Source: Acetobacteraceae bacterium AT-5844 | Lineage (GTDB): Bacteria > Pseudomonadota > Alphaproteobacteria > Acetobacterales > Acetobacteraceae | Reading direction: 5' to 3' | Assembly (NCBI GenBank): GCA_000245075.1 | Contig: JH599935.1 | Coordinates: 1-64,000 of the forward strand | DNA length: 64,000 nucleotides | Shown here: in pieces, positions 24,578-33,998 of the stretch | How the letters are laid out: each line of letters begins with the position of its first letter | Numbering within the stretch: position 1 is the first letter of the stretch | Program-made: the position numbers and the translations under genes | Notes under the pieces: model-generated | Told to the model about the DNA's origin: nothing | What the model saw: only the letters and a program-made list of their open reading frames with translations | The model's database searches: none

Positions 24578-27133
24578 ATGACGTTTGTGTCCTACGCGCA
24601 AAACCTGGAGGATGTGATCCTCTGGCGGGCTCTGAAAGACGTCACGGAAGGCTTCTATATCGATGTGGGCGCGTGGGATCCCAGGGAGGATTCGGTCACC
24701 CTCGCTTTCTACGAGCGGGGCTGGCGCGGCATCAACGTAGAGCCGGATCCCGCCAAGCACGCAGCGCTGGAGCGGGAGCGGCCGGGGGATATCAATCTCC
24801 GCGTTGCGCTCGCGGAGGCTGCGGGCACCCGGCCCTTTTATGTCTTTCCCGGCACCGGCTGGTCCACGCTCGACCCCGCCATCGCACGTCGGCATAAGGA
24901 CGCCGGCCACTCCTACGAGGAGCAGTTTGTTCAGCTCTCCCGCCTGGCGGACATATGCGAGCTTCATGCTCCAGCTGACATCCACTTCCTGAAGATCGAC
25001 GTGGAGGGCGCGGAAGCTGCGGTGTTGGCTGGAGCGGACCTGAAGCGTCACCGGCCCTGGATCATTATGATCGAGGCCACGCTCCCGAATTCGCCGAGTG
25101 AAAGCCACGCTGAATGGGAGGGCATGGTGCTCGGCGCGGGGTACCAGTTCGCTTATTTTGATGGGCTGAACCGCTACTATGTGGCCCAGGAGCGGGCTGA
25201 GCAGTTGCTGCCAAGCTTCAGCCGGCCCCCAAATGTGTTCGACGACTTTATTAGCATTTCGATCCTGCAGCGGGCGCTGCACTACCATGACGTGCAGCCC
25301 GGCATCAACGAGTTGGAGGACCGCTTCCGTAGCCTTCGCGGTGAGCTGGAGCAGCATTTCTCCCGACAAAGGAACGAGGACGACAGCCGGCACCAGGAGA
25401 TGCTGCGGGCTGCCGAAGCCAGGGCGAGAGAAGCGGAACAGCGGGCGATCGACGCGGAGCTGCGCGCCCGCCTCGCTGAAGCGGATGTCGGGCGCGCGCC
25501 GTTGCCGCAGGCAGTGGAATCCCGCGCCACGCGGGTGGAAGCCTTGCCCATGGCGTCGTCTGGCGGGCCGGTCCGTGAAGTGTTCTACGATGCCGGGCTG
25601 ATCCTATGGTTCGGCCTGCGGCCGCCGGTGGGTATTGTGCGGGTAGAGCAGTACGTTGCCGAGTTGCTCGCGAGAGAGCCGGGAATCAGCCTTCGCTTCA
25701 TCGCCTATGACCAGGAACGGCGCGCCTATCGATACCTCTCGGATGAAGAGCAGACGCAGATAAACAGTATTCTGTTCGAGCGCTACCGGGCCGTGGAGGT
25801 GAAGGCCGAGGAGCCGCAGGCGGGGACGGAGCCAGCGGCGGCGATGCCTGAGACGGCTATTCCGCCAAGTTTCACCAGGCGGGTGCTGAATGTCTCCCGT
25901 ATGTCGCCAGAACAATTTGACGAATTTCTGGCCCGTTCCCTGGGCCGCCGGTTGCCGATCAGCAGTCAGCAGTCGCGCTGGGGGCGGCTCGGTAAACGGG
26001 TGGTTCGCCGCAGTGCCGCCGCGGGCAGCCGAATTGCCTATGGTGTCCTGCGAACCACGATTGGACCGCTGCGGGCGGGCCGGCAGGCCCTGGCTCATCT
26101 GGCTCGGGCCGATGTGCATACTCAGGCGTTGCCTTCAGCAAATGACCTAGACGCCAAGACACAGACGGTCCTGACCGATACTGTTGCCTTTAAGCCTGGC
26201 GACACATTGATAACAATCGCCAATACCTGGGACTATATGGATTACGGTTACCTGACCGATGTCGTCCGAAAGGATGGCGTGCGACTGGTTTCCGTCATCT
26301 ATGACGTGATTGCCATGGAGATGCCTTTCACGACCCCGGCCTCGCTTCACATTTATCATCGCCACTGGGTCGAACTTGGGCATCTCTCATCTCATCTCGT
26401 GGCAATTTCGCGCCATAGCTTGGATACTTACCATCGCTTTATCGGTGAGCCGAATGATCTCGACCCGCCGATGAGCTATGCCTATCTGCCTAACTTCCTT
26501 CATGAGCGGCGGGAGGAAATCGGCGAGAAGCCGGTGCCTGAACTGATGGGCCGCCGCTTCGTTGTTTTCTGCTCAACCATTGAGACCCGTAAGAATCACC
26601 AGCTGCTACTGCATGCGTGGGAGCGTTTGCGCCAGCAGGTGAGCCCAGAAGAGCTTCCCATCCTGGTCTTCGTCGGGGGTTGGGGATGGGGTACCGAAAC
26701 CGTGCGCCTGTTGAGCGAACGGAACTGGCGCCTGCGTGACCATCTTCGGATTCTGAACAAGATTTCCGATGCTGAGCTAATCTGGTTGTACCGAAACGCC
26801 GACTTCACGACATTCCCTGCCTTGTCGGAAGGATTTGGGCTGGCTGCAGCCGAGAGCCTTTCTTTCGGAACGCCGGTTATCGTGGCGGATTGCCCCGCTC
26901 TGATCGAAGCCAGCGAGGGGCTTATGCCGGCCATCGATCCGTTGGATGTGCCTGGCTGGGTTGCCGAGTTGCGACGTGTCATCACCGATCCTGCCTATAT
27001 GGCCGAGTTGCGTTCTCGTGCTGCGCAGTACCGCGGTGTTGGCTATAACGAATTCGCCTACGCCATCCGTGACGCTGTGCTGAAGGAGAGCGAAGCCACA
27101 ACCAGCCCGGCCGGGAAGCAGCCTCATGCCTAA
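24578..27133 (+). CDS. FkbM methyltransferase - coiled coil - glycosyltransferase fusion
   Basis: 851 aa in three parts. Residues 1-220 are an FkbM-type SAM methyltransferase (FYIDVGAWDP, GINVEPDP, FLKIDVEGAE). Residues about 240-305 are a Glu/Arg/Ala-rich coiled coil. Residues about 333-850 are a family 1/4 glycosyltransferase: an N-terminal PPVGIVRVEQYV segment, FCSTIETRKNHQLL near 662, and the EGFGLAAAE retaining-GT motif near 750. It probably adds and methylates sugars in an exopolysaccharide, O-antigen or glycoprotein glycan. GC content, especially in the second half, looks lower than in neighbours, suggesting transfer. Overlaps the next gene by 8 nt. Confidence 0.9.
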   Translation: MTFVSYAQNLEDVILWRALKDVTEGFYIDVGAWDPREDSVTLAFYERGWRGINVEPDPAKHAALERERPGDINLRVALAEAAGTRPFYVFPGTGWSTLDPAIARRHKDAGHSYEEQFVQLSRLADICELHAPADIHFLKIDVEGAEAAVLAGADLKRHRPWIIMIEATLPNSPSESHAEWEGMVLGAGYQFAYFDGLNRYYVAQERAEQLLPSFSRPPNVFDDFISISILQRALHYHDVQPGINELEDRFRSLRGELEQHFSRQRNEDDSRHQEMLRAAEARAREAEQRAIDAELRARLAEADVGRAPLPQAVESRATRVEALPMASSGGPVREVFYDAGLILWFGLRPPVGIVRVEQYVAELLAREPGISLRFIAYDQERRAYRYLSDEEQTQINSILFERYRAVEVKAEEPQAGTEPAAAMPETAIPPSFTRRVLNVSRMSPEQFDEFLARSLGRRLPISSQQSRWGRLGKRVVRRSAAAGSRIAYGVLRTTIGPLRAGRQALAHLARADVHTQALPSANDLDAKTQTVLTDTVAFKPGDTLITIANTWDYMDYGYLTDVVRKDGVRLVSVIYDVIAMEMPFTTPASLHIYHRHWVELGHLSSHLVAISRHSLDTYHRFIGEPNDLDPPMSYAYLPNFLHERREEIGEKPVPELMGRRFVVFCSTIETRKNHQLLLHAWERLRQQVSPEELPILVFVGGWGWGTETVRLLSERNWRLRDHLRILNKISDAELIWLYRNADFTTFPALSEGFGLAAAESLSFGTPVIVADCPALIEASEGLMPAIDPLDVPGWVAELRRVITDPAYMAELRSRAAQYRGVGYNEFAYAIRDAVLKESEATTSPAGKQPHA

Positions 27134-28346
27134 ATGTCTTGTTCTGGCTCCCTTTCCGCTGTCACTGCCGCGGCATGGCGGCCAGGTCCGTGTCGCAAGC
27201 ATGCTACGCGCAGGCGAGATGGCGGGCTGGCAAATGTTCCCCGTCGGCGTCTTTCATGCCGCTTTCTTTCCGAAGGAAGAATGGGGCGCGGATGACATTG
27301 TCGTTGAGGACTCCGCGCTTCAGAAGCTGGCGCTGGACGACATGGCATTCGCCGATCTGCACATCGCTCGGTGGACAGCGGCGGATGAAGGGACCAAGGA
27401 AAAGCTGCGGGTTCTCCTTCGCCGCATTGCGCCGGATATCATTCAGGTCGAACATCCCTGGACCTGGCTTTTGCTTCGTGAAGTGCTGCCGGCGGATAAT
27501 AAGATCCGCATCGTCTACTCCAGCCACAACCTGGAATGGGCTGCCCGCAAGCCGCTGCTGAAGCTCAGCCTGCAGAACGCCTCCAGCGAAGCCATGCTGG
27601 AAGCAACTCGCCTGCTCGAAGAGCGCTTCGCACGCACCGCCGACCTGGTCATTTCTATCTCCGACGTCGAGGGTGAGGAGATTGCCCGAAGCTCCGGTAG
27701 GCGCGTCGTTCATATGCCGGCCGTGTCGGACATGTCTCAGGATGCGCCGGTTTCCCCTCGCTTTGCCAAGGAGGCGCGCAGCCTTTCATGCCGTTACGCA
27801 GCGCTAATGGGCAGTGCGTATTGGCCTAACGTGGAAGGCTTCTTCTCGCTGTTCCCGGAAGGGCTGGGCTTTTTGCCTCGCGGCGAGCAGTTGTGGATCG
27901 GCGGTACACTGTCAAAAGCCTTGCGCGAGGACGATCGCTTCAAGATCTTTGAAAGCATCAATGAGAGCCGCAGCCGCATTCTCGGCTATATCGACGACAG
28001 CGAGAAATCGGGTTTCCTGGGCTCCGCTGAATGCGTCATCGTTCCCGTCCAAATCGGCGCTGGCTCCAAGCTGAAGACGGTGGATGCCATCGTCAGTGGC
28101 CGGCCTGTTGTCGCCACCTCGCATGCCATCGAGGGTTACGGTGCCGCTGTACGGCCTGCAATCGGTAATGGTCTGTACATTGCGGATACCCCGAAGGAAT
28201 TCCGCTCCTACATCCGGCAGGCCATGCGCGGCGGTCTGGCCGGCTGTAGCGATGCTGTGCGGAATTCGCTCCGCTTGGGAGCCTTGAGCCACGTCTGGAA
28301 TGGCGAGATGCGCCAGCTTCTGAGTTCTGGAGCGTCCTCCACCTAA
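27126..28346 (+). CDS. Glycosyltransferase (GT4-like, GT-B fold)
   Basis: 406 aa. The N-terminal Rossmann half begins CLVLAPFPLSLPRHGGQVR, a donor-sugar enzyme opener; IQVEHPWTWLL and YSSHNLEW follow. The C-terminal half has the nucleotide-sugar motif PVQIGAGSKLKTVDAIVSG near residue 305 and RPVVATSHAIEGY. The ATG lies inside the last codons of the fusion gene (8-nt overlap), so both probably act in the same glycan pathway. Acceptor and sugar are unknown. Confidence 0.87.
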   Translation: MPKCLVLAPFPLSLPRHGGQVRVASMLRAGEMAGWQMFPVGVFHAAFFPKEEWGADDIVVEDSALQKLALDDMAFADLHIARWTAADEGTKEKLRVLLRRIAPDIIQVEHPWTWLLLREVLPADNKIRIVYSSHNLEWAARKPLLKLSLQNASSEAMLEATRLLEERFARTADLVISISDVEGEEIARSSGRRVVHMPAVSDMSQDAPVSPRFAKEARSLSCRYAALMGSAYWPNVEGFFSLFPEGLGFLPRGEQLWIGGTLSKALREDDRFKIFESINESRSRILGYIDDSEKSGFLGSAECVIVPVQIGAGSKLKTVDAIVSGRPVVATSHAIEGYGAAVRPAIGNGLYIADTPKEFRSYIRQAMRGGLAGCSDAVRNSLRLGALSHVWNGEMRQLLSSGASST

Positions 28347-28375
28347 CTACTCGGCGCTAGGCCGGGTGAAGGCTT

Positions 28376-29710
28376 CTAAGCCCGCATCCGGTCCAGCCGG
28401 TCGCGGAAGCGGTACCACCCGCCGACGATGGGCAGGAACCAGGGCGTGCCGTCATAGAGCGGCATGGTGGGGAAATGCAGGCTGTCCAGCGCGAAATCCT
28501 TGTTGGCGGCGCCTGCCAGTTTCAGCGCGGCATTGTGGCCCATCCAGCTCGCCATCGCGACGCCGGAGCCCTGGCAGCCGGCCGAGTAGTGGATGCCGTC
28601 CTGCACGCCGATATGGGGCAGGAAGTCGAAGGTGAAGGCGACATTGCCGTTCCAGGCATGGGTGATGCGGGTGTCCTTCAATTCCGGAAACACCGCCACC
28701 ATCGTCTTGTGCAGGGCAGGAGCCGCTTCCTCCGCCGTGGCGTCGCGGAAGCTGGCACGCCCACCCCAGACAACGCGCGTGCCGTCTGGGCTTGCGCGGA
28801 AATAGTTCAGCACGCGGCGGCTGTCGCTGATGACGCGGCGATGCGGGAACAGCCGGTCGATCATCCCTTCCGGCAGCGGCTCCGTCGCGATGATATAGGA
28901 GGCGATGGGCATCAGCCGCTTTGCCAGCCACGGCATGGCGCCCCCGGCGCTGCCGCCGTTCGGGCCACGGGAATATCCATTGGTGGCCACCAGCACGGCA
29001 TCGGCGGTTATCTCGCCCTTGCTCGTGGTCAGGTGGAAGCCGCCGCCCTGCTTGCGGATGCCGGAGACACGCACGCCATCTATGAGCAGCGCCCCCGCCC
29101 GCTCAGCGGCTTCGGCCAGGCCGCGGGCGTACTTGCCGGGGTGCAGGCTGCCGGCGCCCTCGGCGATCATGCCGCCGAAATAGTGGTCGCTGCCCAATGC
29201 TTCCCGCTGCCGCTCGCGCGGGACCATGTGCACGGGGTGCCCCGTCAGCTCTGCCAGGCGGCCGGCGCGGGCGGCCATGCCGTCGTAATGCGCCGGCGTC
29301 CAGGCTGGGGAGAAACGGCCGCAGCGCACATAGTCGCAGTCGATCTGTTCTCGGCTGATCAGCTCCTCGATGAAGGGAAAGCTGGCGGCTGCTGTCTCCA
29401 GAATGGCGTTGGCGCGGGCCTCGCCATGGCGCTTCGCGAGATCCCCTTTGGCCAGCTTCAACCCGCCAGAGACAGCGCCCCCGTTGCGAGAGGAGGCACC
29501 CCAGCCGATTCGCTCGGCATCCAGAACCGTCACCTCATGCCCCAGCCGTCGCAGCGTGAGCGCGGCGGAGAGCCCGGCATAGCCGCCGCCCACGATGGCC
29601 ACCGCGCTGCGTGCGGGCAGGGTGTTCTCCCGCTGCGGGGGTTCGGCGGCGTCCCACCAATAGGGGCGGAGAACGAAGCCGGGGGCTTTGAGCGAAGCGG
29701 GGAGGGTCAT
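28376..29710 (-). CDS. FAD-dependent oxidoreductase, DAO family (PuuB-like)
   Basis: 444 aa. The dinucleotide fold VAIVGGGYAGLSAALTLRRLG starts at about residue 38 (given by position; key Gly residues GGGYAG), followed by WGASSRNGG, typical of the glycine/D-amino-acid oxidase family and of gamma-glutamylputrescine oxidase. Late motifs HAWNGNVAFTFDFLPHIG and GCQGSGVAMASWMG match that subgroup. It likely oxidises a secondary or primary amine. Polyamine oxidation is plausible because a PotA-like ATPase gene is 2 kb away, but that link is inference. Confidence 0.88.
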   Translation of the reverse strand: MTLPASLKAPGFVLRPYWWDAAEPPQRENTLPARSAVAIVGGGYAGLSAALTLRRLGHEVTVLDAERIGWGASSRNGGAVSGGLKLAKGDLAKRHGEARANAILETAAASFPFIEELISREQIDCDYVRCGRFSPAWTPAHYDGMAARAGRLAELTGHPVHMVPRERQREALGSDHYFGGMIAEGAGSLHPGKYARGLAEAAERAGALLIDGVRVSGIRKQGGGFHLTTSKGEITADAVLVATNGYSRGPNGGSAGGAMPWLAKRLMPIASYIIATEPLPEGMIDRLFPHRRVISDSRRVLNYFRASPDGTRVVWGGRASFRDATAEEAAPALHKTMVAVFPELKDTRITHAWNGNVAFTFDFLPHIGVQDGIHYSAGCQGSGVAMASWMGHNAALKLAGAANKDFALDSLHFPTMPLYDGTPWFLPIVGGWYRFRDRLDRMRA

Positions 29711-29952
29711 CGGCGGCCTGCCATAGCGGTCGGTAGCCCAGGGTTGCGCCGGCCCAATGATCTGGCAAGAGGGTGGAGCGGTGCCGCCAGGCTAGGCAGA
29801 ATGATCATTTGCCGGTCTTTCCTTGCGCTTTGCCCGGCCGAAACCGGCTTATCGTCATCGCCGCGGCCCTTTACCCGGCCGGGCGGCCTGGGCAGTCTGC
29901 CTACTCCGCGCCGGGCTCCGGCGCTGCGACAGATGGAAAGTGGCTGGCTGAC

Positions 29953-30891
29953 GTGTTGCTCCTGGTGAAATCCGGCGGGGAGAAGGCTCTCCCTGAATGG
30001 CAGGCCCATTTCCGAGAGGCCGACCCGCGCCTCGATGTCCGTTACTGGACCGACCCCAGCGTACGGCCGGAAGACGTGCGCTACGTCCTGGTCTGGGAGC
30101 CCGAGGAAGGGCGGCTGTCCAGCATGACAGGCCTGAAGGCGGTGTTCTCCTCCGGTGCCGGCGTAGACCACATCACGCGCGTGGCGGACTGGCCCCGCCA
30201 TCTGCCGCTGATCCGCATGGGGGGTAAGGAGACGGTGCAGCGCATGGGCGAGTACATCGTCTGGGCCTGCCTCACCCTGCTGCGGGATATGCGGGCCATC
30301 GCCCGGGCGCAGGCCGAAAGCCGGTGGCTGCATCACGAGACGCTTTTCTCCGCGCCACAGCGGCGCGTGGGCATCATGGGCCTCGGCAATCTCGGTGCCG
30401 CCGCCGCGCGGATGCTGCAGGGCCTCAACTTCCCGGTGCAGGGCTGGTCCCGCAGCCCCAAGGATATTCCCGGCGTGCGTAGCTTCGTGGGGCCGGAAGG
30501 GCTGCCGGACTTCCTGGCCACGACAGACATCCTGGTCTGCCTGCTGCCCTCCACGCCGGAGACGGATGGGCTGATCGATGGAAAGCTGCTCGCCCAGCTT
30601 CCCGCCGGTGCGGCGCTGGTCAATGCCGGGCGCGGCCCGCATGTGGTGGAGGCCGATCTGATCGCGGCGCTCGATACCGGCCATATCTCGGGGGCGGTGC
30701 TGGATGTCTTCGTGCAGGAGCCGCTGCCGAAGGAAAATCCGCTCTGGTCCCATCCGCGCGTGACCGTCACGCCGCATGTGGCCTCCATGGCCAACCGGCG
30801 GGACCGCGCGGCCTATGTGGCCGGTGCCATCGCCGCGCAGGAAGCTGGCCTGCCGTTGCCCAATGTTTACGATCCGGAGAAGGGCTACTGA
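29953..30891 (+). CDS. Glyoxylate/hydroxypyruvate reductase A-like 2-hydroxyacid dehydrogenase
   Basis: 312-aa NAD(P)H-dependent D-2-hydroxyacid dehydrogenase of the GhrA type. Cofactor motif MGLGNLGAAAA near residue 140; catalytic residues in NAGRG (Arg), FVQEPLP (Glu) and TPHVAS (His). The GTG at 29953 is chosen because the protein then has the usual family length and begins with the conserved VLLLVKSGGEKALPEW strand; an in-frame extension of 60 codons does not look protein-like. First gene of an overlapping three-gene unit. Confidence 0.9.
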   Translation: MLLLVKSGGEKALPEWQAHFREADPRLDVRYWTDPSVRPEDVRYVLVWEPEEGRLSSMTGLKAVFSSGAGVDHITRVADWPRHLPLIRMGGKETVQRMGEYIVWACLTLLRDMRAIARAQAESRWLHHETLFSAPQRRVGIMGLGNLGAAAARMLQGLNFPVQGWSRSPKDIPGVRSFVGPEGLPDFLATTDILVCLLPSTPETDGLIDGKLLAQLPAGAALVNAGRGPHVVEADLIAALDTGHISGAVLDVFVQEPLPKENPLWSHPRVTVTPHVASMANRRDRAAYVAGAIAAQEAGLPLPNVYDPEKGY

Positions 30892-31667
30892 TGCTGACCC
30901 CGCCCATCGCACCGCCTGTCCGCCCCGATCCAGCCCGCGTGCCCACCGAGCGTGAGCTGCGCGAGGATCTCGCCTGCGCCTACCGGCTCTTTGCCCATTT
31001 CGGCATGACCGATCTCGTCTACACGCACCTGTCCGTGCGCGTGCCGGGTGAGGGGCACCGCTTCCTGGTGAACCCTTATGGGCTGATGTTCGAGGAGATC
31101 ACTGCCTCCTCCCTCGTGCTGGTGGATGCCGAGGGGCAGCCGGCGCAGGAGACCACCTGGCCGGTGAATCCGGCGGGTTTCGTCATTCACTCCGCGCTGC
31201 ATATGGGCAGCGAGCGCGCCCAGTGCGTGATGCACACGCACACCCTGGCGGGCATGACGGTGGCGGCGACGGAATGCGGCATCCTGCCGCTGAACCAGAT
31301 GAACATGGAGCTCACTGGCCGCGTCGCCATCCATGAGTATGAGGGCATCGCCGCCGACGACAATCTGGATGAGCGCGAGCGCCTGCGCCGGGATATGGGC
31401 GACAAGCCCTGCCTCATCCTGCGCAACCATGGCCTGTTGACCGTTGGGCGCACCGTCGCCGAGGCCTTCTACTGGATGTACTATCTGGAAATGGCCTGCC
31501 GCATCCAGGTGGCGGCGCAATCCACCGGCGCGAAGCTGGCGATGCCGCCGGCCGAGATGGTCGCCCGCGTCGGCATGCAGTCCAAGGACAGCCCCACCAA
31601 GGGCTGGCTGCCCTGGCAGGCGCTGAAGCGGAAGATGGACCGCGAGCAGCCGGATTATCGCGCATGA
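30891..31667 (+). CDS. Class II aldolase/adducin family protein (copy 1)
   Basis: 258 aa. Zinc-ligand motif HTHTLAG near residue 116 and RNHGLLTVG near 180 place it in the fuculose-phosphate aldolase/adducin family. Bacterial members cleave or decarboxylate hydroxy-acid or sugar phosphates; this branch, lacking an obvious phosphate loop, has unclear substrates. Start ATG shares one base with the stop of the GhrA-like gene (TGATG), and its stop overlaps the ATPase start. The three genes are clearly one operon. Confidence 0.9.
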   Translation: MLTPPIAPPVRPDPARVPTERELREDLACAYRLFAHFGMTDLVYTHLSVRVPGEGHRFLVNPYGLMFEEITASSLVLVDAEGQPAQETTWPVNPAGFVIHSALHMGSERAQCVMHTHTLAGMTVAATECGILPLNQMNMELTGRVAIHEYEGIAADDNLDERERLRRDMGDKPCLILRNHGLLTVGRTVAEAFYWMYYLEMACRIQVAAQSTGAKLAMPPAEMVARVGMQSKDSPTKGWLPWQALKRKMDREQPDYRA

Positions 31668-32767
31668 GCAGCGCCAGCGGCCATGCTCTCGAGCTGAAGG
31701 GCGTCACCAAGCGCTATGGCAGCTTCACGGCTGTGGAAGGCGTCGATATCGCGGTGGGGCGGGGCGAATTCCTGACCCTGCTCGGCCCTTCCGGCTCCGG
31801 CAAGACGACCCTGCTGATGACCATCGCGGGCTTCGTGCAGCCCACGGAAGGGCAGGTGCTGCTGGATGGCGCTGATATCACTGCCCTGCCGCCGGAGAAG
31901 CGCAATTTCGGCATGGTGTTCCAGGGTTATGCCCTGTTCCCTCATCTGACGGTGGCGGAAAACGTGGCCTTCCCGCTGCGTGTGCGCCACATGCCGAAGG
32001 CCGAGCAGGCCGCGAAGGTGAAGGCCGCGCTGGATCTGGTGCAGCTCTCCCGCTTCGCCGACCGCAAGCCGAGCCAGCTTTCGGGCGGCCAGCAGCAGCG
32101 CGTGGCGCTGGCCCGCGCCCTGGTGTTCGACCCGGCGCTGCTTCTGCTGGACGAGCCGCTTTCCGCGCTCGACAAGAAGCTGCGTGCCGAGTTGCAGGAA
32201 GAGCTGAAGGCGCTGCACCGCCGTGTCGGCCGCACCTTCGTGAATGTCACGCATGATCAGGAGGAGGCGCTCAGCCTCTCCGACCGCATCGCCATCCTGA
32301 ATCACGGCAGGCTGGTGCAGCAGGGTAGCCCGGCGCAGCTCTATGAGGCTCCGCGCTCCCGTTTCGTGGCGGATTTCCTCGGCAAATCCAACTTCCTGCA
32401 AGGCAAGGTGGGCGAGGCGGGGCCGGAAGGCTTCAGCATCCAGGCCGGCAGCACTGCCCTGGCGGTCGCGGCGGCGGCGCGGCCTCCGGCGGGGAGCACG
32501 GTGCTGCTCTCCTTGCGGCCCGAGAAGGTCGCGCTATTGATGCCGGGGCAGGTGGCCGACAACGTCGTCAATGGCACGGTGGAAAGCTGGTCCTATCTGG
32601 GCTCGGGCTTTGCCCTGACCGTCGCGACGCGGGACCTCGGGGCGCTGCGGGTGAACCTGCCGTCCTGGAACGCGCCCTTCGCCCCGGCGGAAGGGTTGCC
32701 GGTGCGGCTTGGCTGGTCCGCCGCGGCGGCGGTGCCGGTGGAAGAGGATATGCCCGCGGCAGCCTGA
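31664..32767 (+). CDS. ABC transporter ATP-binding protein, PotA/polyamine type
   Basis: 367 aa. Walker [10 protein letters not shown] near 42, Q-loop [11 protein letters not shown], signature [15 protein letters not shown], Walker [13 protein letters not shown] and H-loop [13 protein letters not shown]. The TOBE_2 C-terminal domain (about 240-355) is typical of spermidine/putrescine and Fe3+/sugar import ATPases. Begins in the last codons of the aldolase gene (ATGA). No matching permease or solute-binding gene lies in the following 9 kb, so partners are elsewhere or have been lost. Confidence 0.92.
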   Translation: MSSASGHALELKGVTKRYGSFTAVEGVDIAVGRGEFLTLLGPSGSGKTTLLMTIAGFVQPTEGQVLLDGADITALPPEKRNFGMVFQGYALFPHLTVAENVAFPLRVRHMPKAEQAAKVKAALDLVQLSRFADRKPSQLSGGQQQRVALARALVFDPALLLLDEPLSALDKKLRAELQEELKALHRRVGRTFVNVTHDQEEALSLSDRIAILNHGRLVQQGSPAQLYEAPRSRFVADFLGKSNFLQGKVGEAGPEGFSIQAGSTALAVAAAARPPAGSTVLLSLRPEKVALLMPGQVADNVVNGTVESWSYLGSGFALTVATRDLGALRVNLPSWNAPFAPAEGLPVRLGWSAAAAVPVEEDMPAAA

Positions 32768-32881
32768 AAGTGCGCCGCCCGGCCGCTTTCTTCCTTCGGC
32801 GCCAGCCCATGCCGTGCCCGCCCTGCCGGCGGAAGGCGGAGTCTTAACTTTTTAGCGTAGAGCGCAATTCTTTTTCATTCT

Positions 32882-32912
32882 GATTATCGGTGCTGCTGCT
32901 GCGCCGATAATC
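32882..32912. repeat. Inverted repeat, 9-bp arms
   Basis: GATTATCGG (32882-32890) and CCGATAATC (32904-32912) flank a 13-nt TGC-rich spacer, in an AT-rich patch 54 nt before the methyltransferase start. It may be an operator or a weak transcription terminator for the preceding operon; no T run follows. Confidence 0.45.
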
Positions 32913-32965
32913 TGGTCTTAGCCATTGACGCTTTGCGTTCCCGGGACAATCGTTCCACAAAGGAC

Positions 32966-33907
32966 ATGATTGACCGCCCGGGAGACTGCGTCTTGCCGAA
33001 CTTCGCCTGCCCGGTCTGCCGGGGGTCTCTGACGCAGGGAGCGCAGACATGGGAATGCGCAGGCTGCGGTGCCACCTTCCCCGTGGTGCGGGGCGTGCCG
33101 GTTCTCCTGAACGAACAGAACAGTGTGTTCCGCATCGCCGATTATACTGGCGGCGGGGCGTATGAAGGCGCCAGCGGCTATGCCGGTTCCGCCGACAACA
33201 GCGGCGGGTGGCGGCGGGCCTATCGCCGCTTCGCGCGCGCCTTGTCGGAGGCGCCGGTGCCAGGGGTGGGGTTCGATCCGCTGGAGATCATCCTGGCGGA
33301 GAAGCCGGATGCCGAGATTCTCGTGGTGGGCTCGGGCGAGCGGGAGCGGAAGGGCAATGTCACCTATACCGACGTTGCCTTCGCCAAGCACATCGCCTGC
33401 ATCTGCGACGGGCATGACCTGCCATTCGCGGATGCCTCCTTCGACGCGGTGTTCGCCGAAGCCGTGCTGGAACATGTCTGCGACCCACAGCGGGTGGTGT
33501 CGGAAATCACCCGCGTGCTGAAGCCGGACGGCCTCGTCTACGCCGTCACTCCCTTCCTGCAGCCCGTCCATATGGGCGCTTATGATTTCACCCGCTTCAC
33601 CTATCTCGGACATCGCCGGCTGTTCCGGCAATTCGACGATCTGCGCAGCGGGATGATGGGTGGGCCCGGCTACTCCGCCATCCATCTTGGCCGCAACCTG
33701 CTGACGGAACTTTCCGACCACCACCGTGTCCGCTCCATGCTGCGCATGCTGGGGCTGCTGATGACCTATCCGCTGCGCTATCTCGACCCGCTGCTGTCCC
33801 GCACCCAGGGTTCCTATAACAGCGCCTGCGCCTGCTACTTCCTGGGGCGGAAGCGGGAGACACCGATCCCGGACCGGGAACTGATCGCGCTGTTCCGCGG
33901 CCGTTGA
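32966..33907 (+). CDS. Zinc-ribbon plus SAM-dependent methyltransferase
   Basis: 313 aa. An N-terminal Trm112/UPF0434-like zinc ribbon (CPVCRGSL .. CAGCGATFPVVRGVPVLL, residues about 15-45) is joined to a class I methyltransferase: motif I ILVVGSGERE near 113, then DGHDLPFADASFD and EAVLEHVCDP typical of Methyltransf_11. The start is ambiguous: ATG at 32966 has AAAGGA only 1-2 nt away, while a TTG at 32993 has GGGAG at a better distance and begins just before the ribbon. Its substrate is unknown; proteins of this shape often modify glycans, lipids or natural products. Confidence 0.82.
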   Translation: MIDRPGDCVLPNFACPVCRGSLTQGAQTWECAGCGATFPVVRGVPVLLNEQNSVFRIADYTGGGAYEGASGYAGSADNSGGWRRAYRRFARALSEAPVPGVGFDPLEIILAEKPDAEILVVGSGERERKGNVTYTDVAFAKHIACICDGHDLPFADASFDAVFAEAVLEHVCDPQRVVSEITRVLKPDGLVYAVTPFLQPVHMGAYDFTRFTYLGHRRLFRQFDDLRSGMMGGPGYSAIHLGRNLLTELSDHHRVRSMLRMLGLLMTYPLRYLDPLLSRTQGSYNSACACYFLGRKRETPIPDRELIALFRGR

Positions 33908-33998
33908 AGAATTCCGGCTTCCCGGGAGGCATTTCGCGATTGACGCAGAGCGGCGTGCGGGTCTGTCATTCCGGCCTTCAGACAAGGACCCTGCTTCC

